Positions 48,401 through 54,068 of a stretch of 64,000 nucleotides of DNA are shown in pieces. The stretch is taken from positions 29,562,392 to 29,626,391 of the forward strand of contig OX638369.1 of NCBI GenBank assembly GCA_951812925.1, written 5' to 3'. A model generated the notes under the pieces. The model ran no database searches and was not told where the DNA came from. It saw nothing but the letters and a program-made list of their open reading frames with translations. Each line of letters begins with the position of its first letter. Within the stretch, counting starts at the first letter, position 1. The position numbers and the translations under genes were made by a program. This DNA comes from Calliopum simillimum (Eukaryota; Arthropoda; Insecta; Diptera; Lauxaniidae).

Positions 48401-51400
48401 GCTCTTTTTTGCCAAATTTTTTTAAAATGCAGAGATTTTTTTTACAAGTAGTTTTATATCAAGCTCACGTGAGTAATATGAATTTAATTTAATGGAACAG
48501 CGCAAATTATTGCGAAAAAACTGATTAAATACATATAACCACCTAATTTATGAAGTAATTATATAGTATTATGTTATTAGATTTTCTGAGAAAAAAAAGG
48601 CCTTCTTACAGGATTCATTGTTGGCCTAATTGAAATGAAAATAAATATTTTTATTCCATTGTATACAAACATTATATTTTAATACTATGTAGTTAAATAT
48701 TCAAATTTCAAACACAAATCAAAGTCACGCACATGCTAAATAAACATGGCACTAAGAAAATTAAATACGGGTTTTAGCATTTTCATTTGAATTTTCCACC
48801 ACGCTTCAAAAAGAAGAACATATTAATGAACTCACCAGCAAGTCCTTATTTGGTGTTGACGGATTACTTAGCAGTAGACCCTTTAGAAATATTTCATCTG
48901 TATCAGAATAATCATCAGAATTTCTATAATTTGAGAAATGTTTATAGGCACCTAGAAAATAAGCAAAAATGTAATTATTTATTATATATATAAACATATT
49001 TATAAATAGAACAATGTTAAGCTTTATGTTTTTCGCATGCCCTTAATATCGTTATAACATGTGGCGGCCACTAAGAAACGATTTATTACTTAATTATGTA
49101 GCATAATATAAACTAATTGGAGTATGCTTATGTTATCAATTGCTTTAAAATACATATTTTTCTTTTTAACAACATGTACATCTACGTTATAATTCATGAA
49201 TTTTTGAGGTGAATGTCCTCGTGGAGAATGCTGCTTTAACTGAATTCTTTGCATTTTTTTTCTTTCAAAAATATGTATCTCATGCGTATATCTTGCGAAC
49301 AAAGTAAACTTCTTCTGTAGGTATATGAACATAAGAAAATTGATATGAAAACAAAAAAAAAAAAACATAAAAACTTTTAAATCACTTGCACACGTAATAA
49401 GACGTGACACCTAGTGCTTAAGTGCTTATTTGGTGACTTAGCATTTTATAGTATTAGAACACTAAACACTTAACTTATAAGCATTTAGAACTGTTATGGT
49501 TCATGTCATGAGATTATGATGTGATATCACTAAAAAGTGTTTACAAAGATGCTTTATTGTAGCAAATTTTATTATGGTCTACCAAACTGTGAAAAACTTT
49601 CTTGCAAAAACGGGTGTCAAGACCATGTTTGAACCCATTTAAGTTCTTGAAGACTTTCGACGAAAACTCGTCATTGACTCCACTATTAGGACAGGTCATA
49701 AAAATGTTCTGCTTGCATTTCAACTTTTAAGAAACATAAACGCAATTTACATTGAAAATTACTATTTTTTTTTTTTTTTTTTGTTGTATTTTTTCCAATT
49801 TTTTTTCTTTTTTTTTTCAGCTATAAATATCTCAGAAAAAAAAATTATTTTGTCCCAGCTCCCTCTTTGACCATCTTTGACGGTTTGACTAAAACAAAAG
49901 TTCAAAAAAAAAACTCAGCCTTGATACTACGACGTAGGTTTAGTTATAGTAATTTGAAAATCAACATTCATATTACATTAAATGCTTGTATGCGGAAAAT
50001 GCCTTGAAATTGGATATCTCCTAAGCTGTGGGTCACATGAAAACAATTTGCACTTTTCGATATGAAATTTACTGAGCTACAAAGTTTTGGAACAACATTT
50101 TTTTGTAGATATAACAGTTAGCGAGATATTTGCAGAGACTGTTTTTTTCGACCTTTTGCACCTGATATATAACGAAGGCACCACCTGTGAAGATTTGACT
50201 AGAACAAAAGTTCATACCTACTCACAAAAAAATTTAGCTTTGTTACTATGAGGTGGTTCAGCCAAGCGCTGGCTCTTACTCTAATTGTGAATACGGCTAA
50301 TATAGAAAAAAAAAAAAATTTTAAAAAACAAATTATCAAAACCGAAACTGTTCTTGGGATATTCCTCAATTTGCCTGTTTTGTGGCTTCATTGACTCCAC
50401 TATAAAATCGTCAACTAGGTAACTCCAATTTTCTAGTTTGATCTTTAATATTTAGAAGAAAACATTTTAAAGAAAATCAAGGCTAAATGTTATAGTGCTG
50501 CAACTCAAAACTAACTCTTTCAAACAAATATCAAACGAAAGTGCATCATAAGAGAAGACTACAGGCAAAAATGACTAGAAATTACTGTGGCGGAAATTGC
50601 CCAAATTCGTGGTCAAAGGTCACGAAAAGCAGTTTTTTAAATAACTCGCCAACGCACTATGGTTTTTTTTGGACTAAAAAGTGCACACAAAAATAATTCA
50701 CTACAAGGACCATTTTTTTAAAAAAAATCAAATGTAAAATTAAAGGCTATACATTGAGCTACCTGAAAAGATGCCCGCTTTTTCTAGCATTTGATCCACA
50801 AACTAGGGACAGAGGTCGAAATCTCATAAATTTTGAAAAAAACGGTTTTTCTGTTTAAAAATGTTAGTCGCATTAAACGCAGGAGTGATATTTGAATAAA
50901 TTTATGTGCATTCAATCAAATCAATTAAGATGAAATCAAAATGGGCGGTGCCAAGCCCCATACAAAAATTCGTCATATTCGTCATATCTCCGAAACTATT
51001 GGACGCAGATAGATAAGATTCGGTATATTTGTAACAGGCACAGAGAAAAATAATATCCACTAAAAAGTAGGCGGTGCCACGCCCTACAAATATAAAACTT
51101 ATCATATCTCCGAAACTATTTGAGCTACAGCAACGAATTTCGGTATATATATAAAAAGTAGTGAGTCAAATAACATTTGCTGAAAAAAAGGGCGGTACCA
51201 CACCCAACAATGAACATATCCATATTAATTGAAACTCTGTTCTAAAGGAAACAAGTTCATTCATGTAGCTCTGCTTGTGGGCGTGGCACCACATATTTTT
51301 TCAGCAGACATTATTTGCCTTGATGACTTTTGTATATAAACCGAATTTCATCCACATGAGTCAAATAGTTTCGAAGATATGGTGTGTTTTATATTTTTGG

Positions 51401-53159
51401 GGCGTGGCACCGCCCATTTTTCTAATAAATATTATTTTTCTCTATGCCTATTACAAACATACCAAGTCTTTTCTATCTGCGTCTAATAGTTTCGGAGATA
51501 TCAGGAATTTGTTTTTGGGGCGTTGCACCGCCCATTTTTATAATGAATTAATTTTTTCGTGCTTGATTTCAATGTATGCATATAAATTTATTCATATATC
51601 ACTCCTGCGTTTAATGCGACTAACATTTTTAAACAGAAAAACCGTTTTTTTTCAAAATTTATGAGATTTCGACCTTTATCCCTAATTTGTGGATCAAATG
51701 CTAGAAAAAGCGGGCATCTTTTCAGACAGCTCAATGTATAACCTTTAATTTTGCATTTGATTTTTTTTTTTTAAAAAGGGTCCTTGTAGTGAATTATTTT
51801 TGTGTGCACTTTTTAGTCCAAAAAAAAACCATAGTACAACGGTTGCTTTCACAGAAAATTTTCCGAGAATAGTTTTATAGTGAAAAAAAATTCCTATGAA
51901 ACAATATAAAAGCTATTTACATTCGACTTATATTTAGTTTAGGAGATATCACCTCCTGAAAATGCATTTTTCAATATCAGTTCCAGAGCTTTTTCTTAAA
52001 AACGGATGGAAGCATTTTAATGAAACTTTAGACAATCATGCTATTCGCATGAAATAAAGAATGGATTAAGTTTCGACTTTGCAGTTGCCCATTGGAAGGC
52101 GTTGCACTGCCCTAAATTTTAATTTAAGCTGGTCATATCTCGATCATTATACTAGATATGGTGATAAGTTTGGTAAACAGCTACTGACTATCAATGTCTT
52201 ATAATGGCTAAAAGTGGGGGATCGAAAGAGTGCCACGCTAATTTTTAAGCCATTTTAGCGAGTTACATATTTCAAAAAAAAAACTATTTTCGTGACCTTT
52301 GACCATTAATTTGGGCTATTCCGCCACAGTAATTTCTAGTAATTTTTGTCAGTAGTCTTCTCTGGTGATGTACTTCGATTGATATACTTATGTTTGAAAG
52401 AAATAGTTTTAAGTTGCCGCTAACTCCGTTAATTGACGACTATTTCTGTTTGATTTGCAGTACTATAAGTACGTTACTGACTGCACTATATTGATAGATT
52501 GATTAAGGACTAGGGTCGAATTGACGCATTCGTGAACGTACAACTCGTGTCGTAAAATCATGTGTTTTGCATTACTAAATACATGATTTTATGTCACGAA
52601 CTGTACGCTTACGGATGCGACGATTCAGCCTCTGATTTCCACACGGAAATGTTTTTTTTGTCTTTTATGTCCTTTCCATACACCACATTTAAACTTTTCA
52701 TGATGTAAAATATTTAAGATGATTAAATAAAACTTTACGGCACAATGAGTCCAATTTTTTTACCTTTCAACGACTTTGGAAAGAAAACTTTCCATATGGA
52801 TAATGTGAACGAATGTACAGCGCCTAAAAGTATGCTATTATACATTGATGTATATCTTACACAAATTAGCTTAAAGTAATGTAATGTTTACAAGCATAAA
52901 TATACAGCATATTCTTTTGGCTTTATAATTGGTATGAAGTTGAATCGATAAGCCATATGCTTAATGCCGCCAATATTAAGACAGATTTTTGCTCAAGGTC
53001 GCTCTATTTTACACACACCATTGGAATTATCCCATCCCCCTTGAATAAAATTTAAAAAAAAAACTTACCATTGTCCGTCGCTTCGTTGTCGCTGTTGACT
53101 TTATTTATGCTGGCCAGCAGCTCCACTTTATCCTGCCGTTCCTTACGCGTAAGTCTCAT
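24423..53159 (-). CDS. vari: Varicose, MAGUK scaffold of septate junctions
   Basis: Membrane-associated guanylate kinase of the MPP2/PALS2 group. In Drosophila it organises pleated septate junctions and binds Neurexin IV. Eleven exons join in phase: 53159-53069, 48951-48836, 29719-29567, 28408-27878, 26734-26636, 26572-26411, 26338-26128, 26061-25891, 25037-24877, 24816-24742, 24599-24423. The sum is 1947 bp, giving 648 aa. Domains: partial L27 (about 50-60, DEIFLKGLL), second L27 (about 105-135, ELAKLLAQPHFRALIRAHDE), PDZ (about 186-264, QPLGLTVEI), SH3 (about 298-375, DPNWWQ), basic HOOK (KRKKK), GUK (about 407-640, LVLIGVSGVGRRTL). The end is WVPVNWIY, the family C-terminus. The Gly-rich ATP loop lacks the usual kinase pattern, as in other MAGUKs. 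A serpin gene lies in its second intron on the other strand. Confidence 0.92.
25146..25862. mobile_element. 717 bp TIR element filling a varicose intron
   Basis: The ends share GGATTCACAGTCATTAGTTA as inverted repeats, with GCCTC or GGCCT outside. TTA flanks both sides (25143-25145 and 25863-25865), a 3 bp duplication of the kind used by PIF/Harbinger elements. It occupies most of the 853 bp intron between two GUK-domain exons. Plus-strand frames of 74 and 112 codons inside lack any transposase motif, so it is probably non-autonomous. Confidence 0.65.
27360..27580. repeat. Short repeat pair in a varicose intron
   Basis: Two diverged units with 'GGGCGGTTCCACGCCCC' (27418) and 'AGTGGTGCCATGCCCC' (27547) about 130 bp apart. 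They are of the same general kind as the units at 21.6-22.0 and 50.9-51.6 kb. Confidence 0.45.
28780..29345. repeat. Pentanucleotide (TATTC/TCTAT) tandem repeat in a varicose intron
   Basis: Over 500 bp built from CTATT/TCTAT words with higher-order repetition: a block around 28915-28990 recurs at about 28993-29070 and 29070-29150. It lies in the intron between the two exons that encode the second L27 domain and PDZ. The long plus-strand frame of Phe/Tyr/Leu repeats is produced by the repeat and is not a gene. Confidence 0.9.
29720..31000. other. varicose intron 2, proximal part
   Basis: No additional varicose exon with proper splice sites and coding signal was found here. A pyrimidine-rich tract (minus strand, CTTTTCCTTACAG) directly precedes exon 3. 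Confidence 0.45.
31001..32325. mobile_element. Decayed hAT-like element
   Basis: The left end CAGGTGTTTCCAACCGATTT and the reverse complement of the right end, CAGTGGTCCTCAACTCGTTG, resemble hAT (Charlie-like) termini. The 8 bp outside are TTCTAAGC and ATCTAAAC, matching at 6 of 8 positions. About 1.3 kb, with no open transposase. A short GC-rich block at 31370-31500 may be a transposase relic, but I could not place it. Confidence 0.45.
32388..32688. mobile_element. 301 bp hAT-type MITE with 8 bp target duplication
   Basis: The termini are CAGGGGCGGATTAAG and its near-complement TAAATCCGCCCCTG, each followed internally by GCCGCCCTAGGCAG. TGTGTCAG is duplicated exactly at 32380-32387 and 32689-32696. 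These are the defining marks of a hAT insertion. It is non-coding. Confidence 0.88.
33237..33270 (+). promoter_or_regulatory. TATA-type promoter of the serpin gene
   Basis: TATAAATA at 33237-33244, preceded by GGG. About 30 bp downstream TTAGTTAGCAC could serve as the initiator, giving a 5' UTR of about 45 nt before ATG at 33308. A TATA box fits an inducible or tissue-specific secreted protein. Confidence 0.6.
33308..36753 (+). CDS. Secreted serpin (Spn38F-like), nested in varicose intron
   Basis: Serine protease inhibitor, predicted extracellular. Exons 33308-33320, 33386-34275, 34345-34486 and 36626-36753 join in phase into 390 aa, the usual serpin length. Signal peptide MYKLLFLGLLLVQHLVA. 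Core motifs: NVIFSPASIQTCLALLYIG, LVLVNALYFKAEWKYRF, and the hinge DELGTEASAAT in exon 3. Counting from the hinge Gly as P15 puts P1-P1' at Arg-Met (AESR-ML), suggesting a trypsin-like target. KEFKADHPFLFAI is the conserved end. The small-residue hinge supports an inhibitory serpin. The last intron (2.1 kb) splits the reactive loop at P8/P7 and holds two transposon relics. The Spn38F name is inferred from position next to varicose and Pomp. Confidence 0.9.
34740..35110 (-). pseudogene. mariner relic in serpin intron 3
   Basis: The minus strand reads FQTGYFSVENVLREGRPKSS, a mariner HTH and linker signature, and further on KIVTGEGAWFYKDDP, a damaged form of the VTGDE-W motif. NGDYVEK-like residues near 34755 resemble the transposase C-terminus. 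Internal parts are deleted. It cannot encode a working transposase. Confidence 0.6.
35417..35920 (-). pseudogene. pogo/Tigger-type transposase C-terminal relic
   Basis: The minus strand encodes STGIYPFSPNNIPEHAF followed by a Ser/Thr-rich tail (MAEVLQCATEPHNFSQVGPS). This pattern follows the DDE domain in pogo/Tigger/jerky-like proteins. An upstream stop (YEA*) breaks the frame and the catalytic part is not recognised. It lies in intron 3 of the serpin gene. Confidence 0.5.
35985..36420. other. Unassigned part of serpin intron 3
   Basis: A partial inverted pair GGGAGATATGGCAT (35989) / GTGCCATATCCCCC (36029) and a related GGGGTGCCACATCTCCC (36384) may be ends of the pogo-like element. No alternative reactive-loop exon was found in this intron. 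Confidence 0.35.
36754..37695. other. varicose intron 2 sequence after the serpin gene
   Basis: No coding frame. A GAGA-rich run (AGAGAGAG..GAGAGCGAGAGG..AGAGAGAGAGC, 37613-37676) lies next to the candidate exon at 37696 and might bind GAGA-type factors. Confidence 0.4.
37696..37797 (-). other. Candidate alternative terminal exon, phase 0
   Basis: The minus strand shows a good acceptor (TTTTGTCTCATTTTACAG) followed by 33 codons and TGA: LYREFGLEFRYSRKNNIKAN then VPKLTTELCNLFG. Codon use is richer in G/C at third positions than the flanks. The exon starts in phase 0, the same phase in which varicose exon 2 ends, so splicing there would give a truncated product of about 102 residues with only the start of L27. 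No homolog is recognised; it may also be a relic of another gene. Confidence 0.4.
38178..38612. repeat. Inverted-repeat element with a motif at both ends and in the centre
   Basis: Arms (about 38178-38378 and 38421-38612) pair closely, including TTTTTAAACATAACGCCATT and its complement. The segment GGACTTATACCA-TTTTCAAAATCAAGGGCTC occurs three times: inverted at the left end, once in the central spacer (38388-38420), and at the right end. No coding sequence and no clear target duplication. Confidence 0.8.
38985..39750. repeat. Inverted-repeat element of the shared-core family
   Basis: The left arm (38995-39115) carries a variant of the core, TAGCCATCGGAAGATCCGGA and ATGGATTTGTAAAATATTGG. The right arm (about 39250-39335) is its reverse complement. 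An (AAC)n run fills the turn (39205-39250). The right arm is interrupted by the hairpin at 39333-39724 and seems to resume in 'CGCTCGATGTATC'. Confidence 0.65.
39333..39724. repeat. Hairpin element of about 390 bp nested in the previous one
   Basis: The termini are GTAGAGGCCGCCAAAGTTAC and its exact reverse complement. The arms continue through AACACCCAGTGGGT to a centre near 39530. It sits inside the right arm of the inverted repeat at 38985-39750, so it inserted later. CG or CCG flanks may be a very short duplication. Confidence 0.78.
39822..41768. repeat. Inverted-repeat element of about 1.9 kb with shared core and repeated motif
   Basis: Arms of about 850 bp (39822-40680 and 40790-41768) with a unique centre rich in (AAC/AAT)n. 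The ends read GAATGGGTTTTTTTGAAAGT and its complement. Each arm holds the family core (GATATAGCCATCGGAAGATT at 40272; reverse at 41130) and several copies of a GGACTTATTCCACTTTC motif. The arms are highly similar, including AACAACAACAAAAACAAAAA. No transposase frame. Confidence 0.85.
42185..42350. repeat. Minisatellite with units of about 17 bp
   Basis: Around nine degenerate copies of AAATCCCGTTTTC, spaced 14-20 bp, with variants such as AAATCTCGTTTTT and AATAACGTTTTAC. Pairs of units are partly self-complementary. It lies in varicose intron 2. Confidence 0.7.
42351..44884. other. varicose intron 2, central part
   Basis: No exon was supported. Stretches at 43560-44110 contain repeated 'GATATCTC-A/G-A-A/T-AACGA' words and a (GTT)n run (43778-43800) of the same style as the inverted-repeat family, but without a visible partner arm. 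A plus-strand frame at 42912-43160 has no domain signal. Confidence 0.35.
44885..44925 (-). promoter_or_regulatory. vari: Possible internal promoter and non-coding first exon of varicose
   Basis: The minus strand has TCAGTT, the fly initiator consensus, at about 44925. Thirty-six bases later comes TTAAG|GTGAGG, a usable 5' splice site. Upstream sequence to 45120 is locally GC-rich and free of repeats, with CTCTCGCTCTCTTTGG (GAGA-like). A transcript starting here could splice to exon 3 at 29719 and omit the N-terminal L27 part. No TATA box. Purely inferred from sequence. Confidence 0.35.
45330..45695. repeat. Diverged MITE copy related to that at 58735-59055
   Basis: In reverse complement it shares AGATTTATTTTTGACAGTAA, TTCTTAATATTTATCTTC, AATGCCAATTG and CTTTAAATCACC-like blocks, in the same order, with the copy inside the hAT element near 58.7-59.05 kb. 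It is therefore a dispersed family. The termini here are eroded. Confidence 0.6.
45696..47434. other. varicose intron 2, unassigned, with an isolated TATA box
   Basis: TATATAAAG at 46044-46052 in a locally ordinary context on the plus strand, followed by no sensible frame (the first ATG gives a few codons). Otherwise nothing recognised. Confidence 0.3.
47435..47561. repeat. 127 bp MITE with TAA target duplication
   Basis: The ends GGGCCATTTTCACAATGTTC and its near-complement (GAACATTGTGAAATTGGCCC) form inverted repeats of about 28 bp. TAA lies on both sides (47432-47434 and 47562-47564), in line with PIF/Harbinger-type MITEs. The internal part also partly self-pairs. Confidence 0.8.
47562..47793 (-). 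pseudogene. 3' end of a LINE (endonuclease/RT ORF tail)
   Basis: The minus-strand frame WNPQGSRGRGRPKTNWKRSL then GKSWQEIKVIARDRDKWRDF and ALCSS matches the C-terminal tail common in RTE-like LINE ORFs (GRPKTTWRR...DRxxWR..V.ALC). Soon after the stop the strand ends in (TACA)n, a short tandem tail typical of such elements. A 5'-truncated copy. Confidence 0.7.
47800..48835. other. varicose intron 2, distal part
   Basis: A plus-strand frame at 48222-48425 shows no family signature. T-runs at 47985-48008. No other structure is supported. Confidence 0.35.
48836..48951 (-). other. vari: varicose coding exon 2 (start of L27 region)
   Basis: Flanked by TTTTCTAG acceptor and CTG|GTGAGT donor. It encodes AYKHFSNYRNSDDYSDTDEI then FLKGLLLSNPSTPNKDLL. 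DTDEIFLKGLL matches the first L27 helix of PALS2/MPP2 (EIDLIFLKGIM). It enters in phase 1 and leaves in phase 0, compatible with exon 1 and with the exon at 29719. Confidence 0.8.
48952..50494. other. varicose intron 1, unassigned
   Basis: Two diverged direct units around 49860-49930 and 50170-50260 share GGTTTGACTAAAACAAAAGT-like and TACTACGACGTAGGT/TACTATGAGGTGGTT-like blocks, suggesting a decayed repeat. No coding frame. Homopolymer T and A runs are common. Confidence 0.4.
50495..52445. repeat. Inverted-repeat element of about 1.9 kb with internal tandem units and a secondary insertion
   Basis: Arms pair from TTACTGTGGCGGAAATTGCC (50582; complement near 52325) and AAAAGCGGGCATCTTTTCAG (51704; complement near 50770) to ACTCCTGCGTTTAATGCGAC (51601; complement near 50875). 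The centre (50930-51560) holds units of about 120 bp with a GGGCGGTGCCAC block and CATATCTCCGAAACTATT, first in one orientation and then in the other. The right arm is broken at about 51847-52252 by about 400 bp absent from the left arm. Located in varicose intron 1. Confidence 0.8.
52512..52634. repeat. Hairpin repeat of about 120 bp
   Basis: GTCGAATTGACGCATTCGTG, then ACGTACAACTCGTG and TAAAATCATGT, pair imperfectly with ACATGATTTTATG, CACGAACTGTACG and ACGGATGCGACGATTCAG across a loop of about 14 nt. Probably an old MITE. Confidence 0.65.
52635..53068. other. varicose intron 1 next to exon 1
   Basis: Ordinary A+T-rich intron sequence ending at the exon 1 donor (53068). No repeat or coding frame is recognised. 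Confidence 0.4.
53069..53159 (-). other. vari: varicose coding exon 1
   Basis: ATG at 53159-53157 opens MRLTRKERQDKVELLASINK, continuing VNSDNEATDN, then a GTAAGT donor in phase 1. It uses GC-rich codons unlike its surroundings. The phase matches the next exon exactly (G|GT gives Gly). Assignment to varicose rests on phase, strand, the L27 match in exon 2 and the total length, not on a remembered sequence of this exon. Confidence 0.75.
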
Positions 53160-53794
53160 TTTTCAACACAGACCAAATTAAATTGGAAGGTAACACAAAA
53201 TCAATTTATTTGTTGGTCACACATGAACACTTTACTTTGATGGCACCAAATTTCTACTAAATATTCAATCAATTTGAAAGATGTAATAAAAAAGGAGTGG
53301 AGTCCAATTCGACCCCCAAAAAAAGAAGTGATGCAAATCCAAAAATGTCCAAACACACACACACGCAAGTTTTTGCAATTTACGCAACAGTTTTTCCGAG
53401 ATTTTCCATATCTTTCATTTCCAATGAATGACTTTTTCCTTTTTTATTTTATAAATGATGAAAGCCAAAAAAGTGTCCAAAAATTTCGTTGTTATACACA
53501 AACCAACAACAATACGCCCAAGACTTGAAAAAACAACAAGATTTCTAGACGCGAGACTTTGTTTTCTTTTGGCTGTGACGGAAGAACTAAATCAAGAAAT
53601 CAACTTTTTTCAACTGTTTATTTACCTTTTTTTGACAACCAGGCATGTTCAGTGAGGAGAATTGCTGTCAGTCGGATAAGTCGATGTTCACAAGGCTTAC
53701 ATAAAATTAAATTGTTTGCTTGTGTAGCCGCTCTTTTCGGTCAGTCAGACGAAAAACAGCGGCCATACAGAAACAAGATCAATTTGTTCAAAAC
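53160..53794 (-). promoter_or_regulatory. vari: 5' UTR and promoter region of varicose
   Basis: On the minus strand the 630 bp before the ATG includes CTGTCAGTC and ACTGACCG near 53665-53745 (initiator-like TCAGT words), and a GC-richer block GTATGGCCGCTGTTTTTCGT. The retrotransposon LTR abuts it at 53795. Overlapping plus-strand frames here have no domain signature. The exact start site cannot be read from sequence alone. Confidence 0.35.
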
Positions 53795-53948
53795 TTTAAT
53801 CTTGATAATTTATTATTGAATGAATATTTTAAAAATACAAATACAGTAATATAAACAAACAATATTGATTCTAAATAATTTCTATACAATAAAGTAAAGT
53901 ACATTTTTGTTAAGTACATAAGAATACGCAACATTATAAAAGCTTACA
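53795..53948 (-). repeat. 3' LTR
   Basis: 154 bp. On the minus strand it starts TGTAAGCTTTTATAATG and ends AAGATTAAA rather than the usual CA. It differs from the 5' LTR at one position (GAATGAATA against GAATGCATA, about 53823). Confidence 0.9.
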
Positions 53949-54068
53949 ACTCGGCCAATTTGACATAAAACAAAAAAATTGGTAACTCTTCGGCCAATCT
54001 GACAACAAAAAAAAAACAATTTTTTTTGTTTTTTTTTTTTTAAATAACTGAAATTGTTCATTTTGGGA

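Noticed and set aside
51275..51664. 129-codon plus-strand frame in the 50.5-52.4 kb palindrome
   Set aside because: It runs through tandem repeat units and across the palindrome hinge; similar peptides occur wherever the units occur.
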